Counted from the stretch's first letter, positions 1-6,253 are shown. The stretch is DNA of 6,253 bases from Ruminococcus sp. UBA1780 (GCA_002315235.1 DCGK01000130.1:1-6253), one strand, 5' to 3'. Numbers and translations are program-made. Notes: a model not told the origin generated them from the letters alone.

Positions 1-1
1 T

Positions 2-82
2 GTCGTATGTCAAGGAGTTTTTGTGCAGGATGGCGGAAATTCTGCAAGCAGACTGTACGTCAAGTCGTCAGACGTGATTTAA
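2..82 (+). CDS. C-terminal end of an unidentified protein (partial, cut by left edge)
   Basis: Frame 2 is open from the window edge to a TAA at 80-82 and gives 26 residues ending in RLYVKSSDVI. The segment alternates hydrophobic and polar residues like paired beta strands. The stop lies 30 bp before a strong terminator hairpin, as expected for the last gene of a + strand unit. The family cannot be named from so few residues. Frame 3 is also open, to a TGA at 75-77, with a less protein-like sequence. Frame 1 runs on into the hairpin and is unlikely. The choice of frame 2 is therefore an inference, and no start or domain can be assigned. Confidence 0.4.
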   Translation, partial: VVCQGVFVQDGGNSASRLYVKSSDVI

Positions 83-111
83 TCAGTGGTTCCTTAAAAT
101 CAGAAAAAAAC

Positions 112-151
112 AGGCACCTTAAAGTTACGTGATACGCAGCTTTAAGGTGCT
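112..151. terminator. Bidirectional intrinsic terminator between convergent genes
   Basis: An 11-bp perfect stem pairs 114-124 (GCACCTTAAAG) with 140-150 (CTTTAAGGTGC). It can extend inward through a T-G wobble, a T-A pair, one A-C mismatch and a CGT/ACG stem capped by a three-base loop. On the + strand the hairpin is followed by TGAATTTTTA. On the minus strand it is followed by CTG and a run of seven T (complement of 104-110). It can therefore end both the + strand gene stopping at 82 and the minus-strand hydrogenase stopping at 198. The arms match those of the hairpin at 4007-4045. Confidence 0.88.
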
Positions 152-197
152 GAATTTTTATCTGCTGATTAAACTGAATCAGAGCGTTCACATGATG

Positions 198-1673
198 TCA
201 TTCCATATGTCCGTCTCTGTACATAGAAAATTTGTCAACCGGATATGCTTCAATGTTTTTAAGAATACTTCTGCTGTCGGCAGTACCGAGAAGCTTTTCG
301 CGTGCCTTGTTAATTTCCGCAGGAGCACGGTGGTTTGAAGGTCCTCCTACACATCCGTCGATGCATGCCATACCTTCAATAAAGTCCTCTTTAAGTTTTC
401 CTGCCTTAAGAAGAGCAAGAGCTTTTTTACATTCAAGAGCACCCGTAGCCTTGTAAAGTGTGATATCAGACGTATCTTCACCGCGTTCCTTCATGCATTC
501 TATAACTGCATTTGCAACACCGCCGGCAGAAGCAAAACGCTTGCCGAATACTGATGCTTCCTGATAAATATCCTCAGCGGGTTCAAAACTGATATTTTTT
601 GAACGGAGAAGCACCTGAAGCTCACCGAAAGTAATTGCATAATCGGCATTATCCTTAACTGATTTGTCAAGTGTTTCGGATTTTTTTGCAATACACGGAC
701 CGATGAAAACTGTAATACAGTCAGGATCACTGCATTTGAGATATCTTGAAACCGCACACATAGGAGAAACGATTTCTGACATGTTTTCCTTATACTGTTC
801 AGGATAATTTTTTCGAAGCATATTGATAAAAGCAGGGCAGCATGAAGTTGTCATTTTACGTCCTTCTTTTTTGGCTTCTGCCCACTCCGCACTTTCAAAT
901 GCGGCAGTAATATCACCGCCAAGTCCAACCTCAACCATATCTGAAAATCCTGTTTTCAGAAGTGCATTTTTTATAGACCGGAGTGATACCTCTTCTCCAA
1001 ACTGGCCCTCAACAGAAGGAGCGCACATTGCTATGACTTTCTTACCGGCCTTGATTGCTTCTATTATATGAATAAGATAGGTTTTGGAACTTATTGCCCC
1101 GAAAGGACAGCTGTGAATACAGTGTCCGCAGTTTATGCATTTTGACTCGTCAATTACACAGAAACCGTTGTCATCAAAAGAAATTGCTCCGACAGGGCAT
1201 ACTTTTTTGCACGGACGTACAAGATGAACAATTACCCCGTAAGGACAGGCCTGGGCACATTTTCCGCACTCACGGCATTTGTTAGGGTCAATCGTGGAAC
1301 GTTTGTCACCGATTGAAACTGCTCCGAACTGACATGAACTGTAGCAGGCTTTGCCAAGGCAGAGACGGCAGTTATCAGTAACTGTGTATGATGAAATAGG
1401 GCACTGGTCACATGCTGCCTGTATAACCTGTACTACATTGTTTGAATCAGGATTTGCAGATGTATTTTTTCCTCTTGCCAGTCTTATTCTCTGTGATACA
1501 ACTTCACGTTCCTTATATACACAGCATCTGTACTGCGGCTTAGGTCCGGGGATAAGTTCGTATACAAGTGCATCGAGATGATCCTCATCAAGTTTATCCT
1601 CCCATGCGAGTCTGCATACATTTTCAAGAACCTTGTGCTTGAATGAAATAAACATCTTATCGTTAGTAATCAT
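198..1673 (-). CDS. Monomeric [FeFe] hydrogenase, group B-like, with N-terminal iron-sulfur domains
   Basis: This 491-residue protein is an iron-only hydrogenase catalytic subunit, which interconverts protons and H2, usually with ferredoxin, in the cytoplasm. The three H-cluster loops are present: TTSCCPAF (residues 275-282), FIGPCIAKKSE (323-333) and EGMACIDGCVGGP (433-445). They keep all four cluster cysteines (C279, C327, C437, C441) and the proton-relay C278. Loop 2 has GPC instead of the classical MPC, loop 3 lacks GGGQP, and no PAS domain is visible, which fits group B rather than groups A or C (inference from recalled family patterns). The N-terminal region holds 16 motif cysteines: C88/91, C102/105/110/114, C133/136/139/143, C155/159 and C179/182/185/189. 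The ATG start is supported by AAGGAG at 1685-1690, 11 nt upstream. The gene follows the lipoprotein gene by 48 bp and ends before a strong terminator. No hydEFG maturation genes are in the window. Confidence 0.93.
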   Translation of the reverse strand: MITNDKMFISFKHKVLENVCRLAWEDKLDEDHLDALVYELIPGPKPQYRCCVYKEREVVSQRIRLARGKNTSANPDSNNVVQVIQAACDQCPISSYTVTDNCRLCLGKACYSSCQFGAVSIGDKRSTIDPNKCRECGKCAQACPYGVIVHLVRPCKKVCPVGAISFDDNGFCVIDESKCINCGHCIHSCPFGAISSKTYLIHIIEAIKAGKKVIAMCAPSVEGQFGEEVSLRSIKNALLKTGFSDMVEVGLGGDITAAFESAEWAEAKKEGRKMTTSCCPAFINMLRKNYPEQYKENMSEIVSPMCAVSRYLKCSDPDCITVFIGPCIAKKSETLDKSVKDNADYAITFGELQVLLRSKNISFEPAEDIYQEASVFGKRFASAGGVANAVIECMKERGEDTSDITLYKATGALECKKALALLKAGKLKEDFIEGMACIDGCVGGPSNHRAPAEINKAREKLLGTADSRSILKNIEAYPVDKFSMYRDGHME

Positions 1674-1684
1674 GAATTGTGCTG

Positions 1685-1690
1685 CTCCTT
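1685..1690 (-). promoter_or_regulatory. Ribosome binding site of the hydrogenase gene
   Basis: The minus strand reads AAGGAG here, 11 nt before the ATG at 1671-1673. It favours this Met over Met7 of the same frame, which would sit 29 nt from the site. Confidence 0.8.
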
Positions 1691-1721
1691 AAATAGAAAA
1701 TAGAATAAGTATAAACCGGAA

Positions 1722-2570
1722 TTATTCATTTGAGGAATCTGTTGTTTCAGCCGCTGTCTCAGTAACCTCTGCTTCAGAATCAGCAGCTTCTGTTACTACA
1801 GGCTCAGCAGGGGAATCGTCATCAGCGATTTCCTCTTCAGGAGCCGCAACAGGTTCAACATATTCAGTCTTAGGTGTAACATCTATGGTTATATCATCGG
1901 TATATGTGAATTCTGAAATAACAGATAAATTCTTTCCTGAAGTATTGTCAGAAGACTCTACTTTGAGTATGAAACCTGTCGCAGGGTCAATAGTAAGCCT
2001 GTCGCTTCCGACTTCCTCACCATTTTCCGAAATAGTTACATTTGCAATATATGTACCGTTTTCTTCTGTAACTTCACCGAGATCTGCGTCAAAGGATGCA
2101 TATCCGAGTACTGTATCCTCAATCATATGTTTAAGTACATCATCGGTAAAATCGTCTTTTGTTATACCCATAGGAGTTTTGGAATAAACATACGGATCAT
2201 TTCTGTCGCTTGACATATATACATGTGTAAAATATCCGTCTGTATATTCAGCAATCTGATTGAGTTCAGTTATATCACCTGTTTTTTTATAACAAAGATA
2301 AATGTTTGTATCATCGAGACCTTCATCCTCAAATCCTTCATACTTGATTGTCTGTCTGAAGCCACCCTTATATCCTGTCATAACTGAAGGCTGTGACTGC
2401 CCGATTATTTTTTCGAGAGTTACATCTGATACAGATTTATAAAACGGGGCAGTAATTTCATTTGAAGTATCATTTTCTATCTTTTCTTTTTTATTTCCGC
2501 ATCCGGTAAATGAGAAAAGAGATACAGCTGTTAAAGCTGCCAGAACAAAAGCTGCTGATTTAATTTTCAT
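1722..2570 (-). CDS. Secreted lipoprotein of unknown function, upstream partner of the hydrogenase gene
   Basis: The 282-residue product begins with a classic lipoprotein signal peptide: a short Lys-containing N-terminus, a hydrophobic stretch (residues 5-19) and a lipobox FTGC with C24 as the lipidated residue. It should be anchored to the outer face of the membrane. Residues about 45-235 are rich in short alternating strands. The segment GSDRLTIDPATGFILKVE (188-205) recalls LolA-like or DUF6612-like lipid-binding beta folds, but this is only a resemblance. Residues 235-282 are a low-complexity acidic tail of Glu, Ala, Thr, Asp, Ser, Pro and Val with no Lys or Arg. The frame is open upstream to an ATG at 2678. 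The internal ATG at 2570 is chosen because the signal peptide starts exactly there, an AAAGG-type site lies 10 nt upstream, and the longer start would lie upstream of the promoter. It probably shares a transcript with the hydrogenase gene 48 bp downstream. Confidence 0.85.
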   Translation of the reverse strand: MKIKSAAFVLAALTAVSLFSFTGCGNKKEKIENDTSNEITAPFYKSVSDVTLEKIIGQSQPSVMTGYKGGFRQTIKYEGFEDEGLDDTNIYLCYKKTGDITELNQIAEYTDGYFTHVYMSSDRNDPYVYSKTPMGITKDDFTDDVLKHMIEDTVLGYASFDADLGEVTEENGTYIANVTISENGEEVGSDRLTIDPATGFILKVESSDNTSGKNLSVISEFTYTDDITIDVTPKTEYVEPVAAPEEEIADDDSPAEPVVTEAADSEAEVTETAAETTDSSNE

Positions 2571-2580
2571 ATAAGTCCAT

Positions 2581-2585
2581 CCTTT
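2581..2585 (-). promoter_or_regulatory. Ribosome binding site deciding the lipoprotein start
   Basis: The minus strand reads AAAGG followed by ATGG, with 10 nt between the AAAGG and the ATG at 2568-2570. It is moderate in strength but supports the start that places the lipoprotein signal peptide at the N-terminus. Confidence 0.6.
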
Positions 2586-2604
2586 TAATTTTAAATATAG
2601 TTTA

Positions 2605-2633
2605 ATGATACCACAAATACAGTAACAGGTCAA
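2605..2633 (-). promoter_or_regulatory. Sigma-A type promoter for the lipoprotein-hydrogenase unit
   Basis: On the minus strand, TTGACC (2628-2633) and TATCAT (2605-2610) are separated by exactly 17 bp. TGG directly before the -10 box gives an extended -10 element. Transcription should begin near 2598, leaving a leader of about 28 nt before the ATG at 2570. That leaves no room for a riboswitch. The spacer contains one copy of the octamer TACAGTAA (on the + strand, 2618-2625). Confidence 0.8.
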
Positions 2634-2686
2634 TATTTGTATTTCTGAAATTACAGTAAACATAAAAAAGTAAAGCAATTATGTCG

Positions 2687-2715
2687 TTGACTATAGTTCA
2701 CTGATATGATATACT
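2687..2715 (+). promoter_or_regulatory. Sigma-A type promoter for the AI-2E family gene
   Basis: TTGACT (2687-2692) and TATACT (2710-2715) are separated by 17 bp. A TGA triplet just before the -10 box gives an extended -10 element. The expected transcription start is near 2722, giving a leader of about 26 nt. The 8-bp palindrome ACTATAGT (2690-2697) overlaps the -35 box. The promoter points away from the lipoprotein promoter, and the two -35 boxes are 53 bp apart. Confidence 0.85.
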
Positions 2716-2731
2716 AAATAATAAGAGAAAT

Positions 2732-2737
2732 AAGGAG
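2732..2737 (+). promoter_or_regulatory. Ribosome binding site setting a TTG start
   Basis: AAGGAG lies 10 nt before TTG (2748-2750). An ATG at 2738-2740 touches the site with no spacing and would give only six codons before a stop, so it is not a usable start. The spacing therefore points to the TTG. Confidence 0.8.
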
Positions 2738-2747
2738 ATGACAAAAA

Positions 2748-3977
2748 TTGAAGATTAAATTCAACGAAAAATACAATACTATTGCGTATTATGTGGTAGT
2801 TGTATTTGCAATCTGTATGCTTCTGGTACTTCTTGCGTTCAGGCTGAATTCGTTTGTATCTGTTGTACAGCGGGTTATTACAGCAATTTCTCCGGTAATC
2901 TGGGGCTTCGTAATCGCATATCTGATGCAGCCTCTGGTACGCACCATTGAGAAATTTCTCTGCGGAAAATTACTGCGGATGAAAAAGCAGCAGAAGCTGG
3001 CAAGATCAGTAAGTATCGTAATTTCCACGCTGCTTTCGCTTCTGGCTATAGTAGGTCTCATTGCGATGGCCGCTCCTCAGATTGTTGAGAGTATATCAAC
3101 TCTTATTAACAAGATGCCTGATTATATGTACTCGCTTTATGTATCAACGCTTGATTTCCTTGAAAAAAATCCGGAAATCAACGAACAGGTTACTGACTGG
3201 TTTGAACAGCAGTATGCCGATATTTCGAGACACGTAATAGAATGGCTTTCAGATGTAAAACCTACAGTTGAAAAATACTTTGTTCTCATCAAGGACGGAC
3301 TTTTTGGGTTCCTCGTCGGAATAAAGGATTTCCTTCTCGGCTATATCGTTTCAATATACCTTCTTTTCAGCAAGGAAAACTTTATCAGGCAGGCAAAAAA
3401 ATTCTTCTATGCTGTTCTTCCGAAAAACACTTACGATTACATTATCACAAAGGGAGCACATGCAAACACAATTTTCAGCGACTTTCTTGTAGGAAAATCA
3501 CTCGACTCACTTATAATCGGCATGCTCTGCTTTATCGTAATGATAATATTCCAGTTTGACAATGCAATGCTTATAAGTTTTATTGTCGGAATAACAAACA
3601 TGATTCCGTTCTTCGGACCGTTTATCGGTGCTGTTCCTTCGGTAATTCTGGTTCTTCTTACTGAACCTCAGAAAACAATAATATTTATCGTTATTGTTCT
3701 TGTGCTTCAGCAGTTTGACGGCAATATACTCGGACCAAAGATTCTCGGAAACAAGCTTAATCTTCCGACATTCTGGATTATGTTTTCCATCTTCTTCTTT
3801 GGAAACATGTTCGGATTTATCGGCATGCTGGCAGGCGTTCCTGTTTTCGCAGTTATATATACACTTACAAAGGAATTCGTTGATGAAAGAATCCGTACAA
3901 AAAACCTTGAGCTTGTAAAAAAAGAGGATACTTCACCTGAAGAAGCTCTTATAAAAGATCAGATAAGCAGGAACTAA
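2748..3977 (+). CDS. AI-2E family transporter (UPF0118 / PerM-type membrane protein)
   Basis: This 409-residue integral membrane protein belongs to the AI-2E transporter family (PF01594), which includes the E. coli AI-2 exporter TqsA and proteins reported as cation/proton antiporters. Its own substrate cannot be read from the sequence. Hydrophobic segments lie at roughly residues 12-31, 46-62, 90-109, 186-207, 253-270, 273-290, 294-320 and 341-372, the usual pattern of about eight spans with a large extracytoplasmic or amphipathic section between spans 3 and 4 (about 110-185). Family signatures are IPFFGPFIGAVPSVI (286-300), QQFDGNILGPKILG (321-334) and GFIGMLAGVPVFAVIY (356-371). The length is normal and no domain is missing. 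A charged tail of about 35 residues follows the last span. The start is TTG, supported by AAGGAG and its own promoter. It is transcribed alone, away from the lipoprotein gene, and ends before a hairpin terminator. Confidence 0.92.
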   Translation: MKIKFNEKYNTIAYYVVVVFAICMLLVLLAFRLNSFVSVVQRVITAISPVIWGFVIAYLMQPLVRTIEKFLCGKLLRMKKQQKLARSVSIVISTLLSLLAIVGLIAMAAPQIVESISTLINKMPDYMYSLYVSTLDFLEKNPEINEQVTDWFEQQYADISRHVIEWLSDVKPTVEKYFVLIKDGLFGFLVGIKDFLLGYIVSIYLLFSKENFIRQAKKFFYAVLPKNTYDYIITKGAHANTIFSDFLVGKSLDSLIIGMLCFIVMIIFQFDNAMLISFIVGITNMIPFFGPFIGAVPSVILVLLTEPQKTIIFIVIVLVLQQFDGNILGPKILGNKLNLPTFWIMFSIFFFGNMFGFIGMLAGVPVFAVIYTLTKEFVDERIRTKNLELVKKEDTSPEEALIKDQISRN

Positions 3978-4006
3978 ATCAGAATACAATCTTAAAACAA
4001 TATAAA

Positions 4007-4045
4007 AAACACCTTAAAGCAGCACTGAGCAGCTTTAAGGTGTTT
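4007..4045. terminator. Bidirectional intrinsic terminator between convergent genes
   Basis: A 14-bp perfect stem pairs 4007-4020 (AAACACCTTAAAGC) with 4032-4045 (GCTTTAAGGTGTTT). A GC/GC inner pairing around a five-base loop is possible after an A-A mismatch. In the minus direction the hairpin runs straight into six T and then a T-rich stretch. In the + direction it is followed by TTTCTATTTTCATTT. It should end both the AI-2E gene (stop at 3977) and the ABC gene (stop at 4071). It shares 10-nt arms with the hairpin at 112-151. Confidence 0.9.
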
Positions 4046-4070
4046 CTATTTTCATTTCTGAATGAGAATG

Positions 4071-6253
4071 TTATTTCAGTTCAAAAGCTCCTGTATAGAG
4101 TCTGTAGTATGTACCCTGCTTGGCAATAAGCTCATCGTGACTGCCACGCTCAATTATACGTCCCTGTTCCATAACAAGAATTACGTCTGAATTTCTTATT
4201 GTGGAAAGTCTGTGGGCGATTACAAATACTGTACGTCCCTTCATAAGAGCATCCATACCCTTCTGAACTATAAGCTCGGTTCTGGTATCTATTGAACTTG
4301 TTGCCTCATCAAGAATCATAAGCGGCGGATTTGCGATTGCAGCTCTTGCAATGGAAATAAGCTGACGCTGACCCTGTGACAGGTCTGAACCGTCACCCTT
4401 TATAACAGTTTTGTATCCGTCCGGAAGCATACGGATAAAGTCATCAGCATTTGCCAGCTTTGCGGCTGCAATACATTCTTCATCAGTAGCATCAAGATTG
4501 CCGTATCTGATATTATCAAGAACAGTTCCTGTGAAAAGATTAACCTCCTGAAGAACAACACCGAGTGAACGCCTCAGATCATTTTTCTTTATTTTATTGA
4601 TGTTAATTTCATCATAGCGAATCTTGCCGTCCTGTATGTCGTAAAATCTGTTAATAAGATTAGTTATTGTTGTTTTTCCGGCACCAGTTGAACCTACAAG
4701 TGCAATTTTCTGTCCTGTATGCGCGAAAAGTGATATATCATTAAGAACAGTTTTTTCAGGAACATATCCAAAATCAACATGATCGAAAACAATATTACCC
4801 TGAAGAGGAGTGTATGTAGTGCTTCCGTCACCGTGCTTGTGTTTCCATGCCCAGTTTCCTGTGCGTACAAGGCTTTCTGCGTACATTCCGTTTCTTTCAG
4901 TAACATTCACCAGTTCAACATAACCTTCATCAGTTTCAGATTCTTCATCAAGTATTTCAAATATACGGCTTGCACCGGCAAGAGCCATAGCTACTGCATT
5001 TATCTGATTTGAAACCTGTGATATACTCTGACAGAACTGTCTTGTCATTCCGAGATATGTAACAATAACTGAAACAGTAAGTATTTTTTCTCCGCCGAAA
5101 AGTGCGCGGAGCGAAGGATTTGCAAGTCCGTTAATTGCGATAATACCGCCGGCAAATGCAACAAGAACATAGAGTATGTTGCCAATATTGCCCATAATAG
5201 GCATGAGAATATTCGCAAATCTGTTAGCGTTTTTTGCATCTTCAAAAAGAGCGTTATTCAGTTTGTCGAAGTCTCTTTTTGATTCTTCTTCATGACAGAA
5301 AACCTTGACAACCTTCTGTCCGTTAATCATCTCTTCTATGTAGCCTTCCGTTTTGCCAAGAGCCATCTGCTGTTTCATAAAATATTTTGCAGAATTTCCG
5401 CCGATGAACTTTGATACTCTGAACATTACTGCAACACCGAGTCCGACAGTAACGGTAAGCCAGAGACTGTAGTAAAGCATAATAAAAGTAAGAGATACAA
5501 TAGTGAGACCTGAAGATATCACGTTTGGCAGAGCCTGGGAAAGAAGCTGTCTGAGACTGTCAATGTCATTGGTATAATATGACATGATATCGCCGTGATT
5601 GTGTGTATCAAAGTATTTTACAGGAAGACTCTGCATTTTTGCGAAAACCTTCTTACGGAGTCTGTAAAGAAATCCCTGTGTAATTACCGCATTCATACGA
5701 TTGTACATAAGAGAAGCGGAAAGACCTATAATAAATACGAAAATCATAACCAGTATAATTTTAAAAAGAGAAGGGAAGAGCTCTTTATAAACCTGAATAT
5801 ACTGGGATTTTTCAGTGTAGCCGTTCTTACTGATTTCTGTTATACCGGCTGTAATTACTGATGCTATTTTTTCAATGAAAACAGACGGTGCAGTACCTAC
5901 CAGAGCAACTATAACCATACCTGCTATAACAAGGGTAAGCGCCTTTCTGTATTCCTGGAAAAGCATATCAATCAGTCGCTTCAGGGTACCTTTTTTTATG
6001 TTCTGACCAGGTCTTCCCGGACCTCCCTTGCCCGGAGGGCCGAAACCACGGCCACCTTTCTGAGGACCCCGAGGCATACCCGGAGGCGGGCCGCCCTGTG
6101 GTGTGTTCATCCCCGAAGCCGGCCCGGCATTTCCGGGACGGTTTGATACTGAATCAGATGGTATGTTCGGGCGTACGGGCTGAGATGAACTGCCTGCATA
6201 TACCTGAGCTTTCTGATTCTGATTCTGAGCTGCTGCATATGCCTGTCTCTGTG
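4071..6253 (-). CDS. ABC exporter half-transporter (permease fused to ATPase), 5' end beyond the window or start unresolved
   Basis: This is a type IV ABC exporter subunit with an N-terminal membrane domain and a C-terminal ATPase, pumping an unknown substrate outward. Counting from the first Met in the window (codon 6108-6110, 679 residues to the stop), membrane spans lie near 58-80, 112-134, 195-213, 214-232, 308-328 and 342-360. The ATPase has an A-loop Tyr near Y449, Walker A GSTGAGKTT (473-481), Q-loop Q521, signature LSQGQ (577-581), Walker B LMILDEAT with catalytic E602, and H-loop H633, so its own catalytic residues are intact. LSQGQ and the 395-437 insert with WAWKHKHGDGS (420-430) are typical of clostridial subunits that work as heterodimers, so a partner gene probably lies to the right. 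The frame has no stop or start codon from 6111 to the edge, adding at least 47 Gln/Asn/Ser/Pro-rich residues. No ribosome binding site precedes 6110, so the gene is annotated as partial. The 679-residue form remains possible. Confidence 0.9.
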   Translation of the reverse strand, partial: QRQAYAAAQNQNQKAQVYAGSSSQPVRPNIPSDSVSNRPGNAGPASGMNTPQGGPPPGMPRGPQKGGRGFGPPGKGGPGRPGQNIKKGTLKRLIDMLFQEYRKALTLVIAGMVIVALVGTAPSVFIEKIASVITAGITEISKNGYTEKSQYIQVYKELFPSLFKIILVMIFVFIIGLSASLMYNRMNAVITQGFLYRLRKKVFAKMQSLPVKYFDTHNHGDIMSYYTNDIDSLRQLLSQALPNVISSGLTIVSLTFIMLYYSLWLTVTVGLGVAVMFRVSKFIGGNSAKYFMKQQMALGKTEGYIEEMINGQKVVKVFCHEEESKRDFDKLNNALFEDAKNANRFANILMPIMGNIGNILYVLVAFAGGIIAINGLANPSLRALFGGEKILTVSVIVTYLGMTRQFCQSISQVSNQINAVAMALAGASRIFEILDEESETDEGYVELVNVTERNGMYAESLVRTGNWAWKHKHGDGSTTYTPLQGNIVFDHVDFGYVPEKTVLNDISLFAHTGQKIALVGSTGAGKTTITNLINRFYDIQDGKIRYDEININKIKKNDLRRSLGVVLQEVNLFTGTVLDNIRYGNLDATDEECIAAAKLANADDFIRMLPDGYKTVIKGDGSDLSQGQRQLISIARAAIANPPLMILDEATSSIDTRTELIVQKGMDALMKGRTVFVIAHRLSTIRNSDVILVMEQGRIIERGSHDELIAKQGTYYRLYTGAFELK

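Noticed and set aside
823..1581. Several + strand open frames of 60-80 codons inside the hydrogenase gene
   Set aside because: They lie opposite a strongly supported gene with intact motifs and show no recognisable protein features of their own.
1708..1713. TATACT on the minus strand between the lipoprotein and hydrogenase genes, a possible separate hydrogenase promoter
   Set aside because: No -35 box resembling TTGACA lies 16-18 bp upstream, and the sequence is AT-rich, so a lone -10 match is weak evidence.
2571..2678. N-terminal extension of the lipoprotein frame to the ATG at 2678
   Set aside because: It would bury the signal peptide 36 residues in and would start upstream of the well-formed promoter at 2605-2633.
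5595..5861. An 88-codon + strand open frame inside the ABC gene
   Set aside because: It is antisense to conserved membrane-domain coding sequence, with no ribosome binding site or family resemblance.
6111..6253. Upstream gene in another minus-strand frame ending in TGA overlapping the ATG at 6108-6110
   Set aside because: The translated segment is Arg/Gln/Leu-rich and does not resemble an ABC subunit C-terminus, while the ABC frame gives a coherent low-complexity sequence. It is not fully excluded.

Overview
The window reads as chromosomal DNA of an anaerobic, low-to-moderate GC Firmicute, most likely a Ruminococcus-like member of the Oscillospiraceae. This inference rests on a rumen-clostridial type [FeFe] hydrogenase, strong AAGGAG ribosome binding sites, sigma-A type promoters, a Gram-positive style lipoprotein and a clostridial heterodimer-type ABC exporter subunit. 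No mobile element, CRISPR array, tRNA or rRNA was seen.

Layout. At the left edge a probable + strand gene ends at about 82. A long hairpin (about 112-151) then separates it from a convergent minus-strand pair. Transcribed right to left, that pair is a lipoprotein of unknown function (1722-2570) followed 48 bp later by a monomeric, group B-like [FeFe] hydrogenase (198-1673). The two are probably cotranscribed from a clear promoter at 2605-2633. A second clear promoter (2687-2715) fires in the opposite direction into an AI-2E family membrane protein (2748-3977, TTG start). That gene converges on an ABC exporter subunit on the minus strand (stop at 4071). The 93 bp between them hold a second hairpin with the same arm sequence as the first. 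The ABC reading frame stays open to the right edge of the window, so its N-terminus lies outside or its start is uncertain.

How the parts fit. The hydrogenase should act in the cytoplasm on ferredoxin-linked H2 metabolism. Its lipoprotein neighbour should sit on the outer face of the membrane, so their pairing is not explained by any complex I recognise. The AI-2E protein and the ABC exporter are separate membrane transport units with unknown substrates. Most of the window is ordinary core-type sequence. The points most worth following are the unusual H-cluster loops and 16-cysteine iron-sulfur region, the lipoprotein-hydrogenase pairing, the repeated bidirectional terminator, and the start-less Gln/Asn/Pro/Gly-rich N-terminal extension of the ABC protein.
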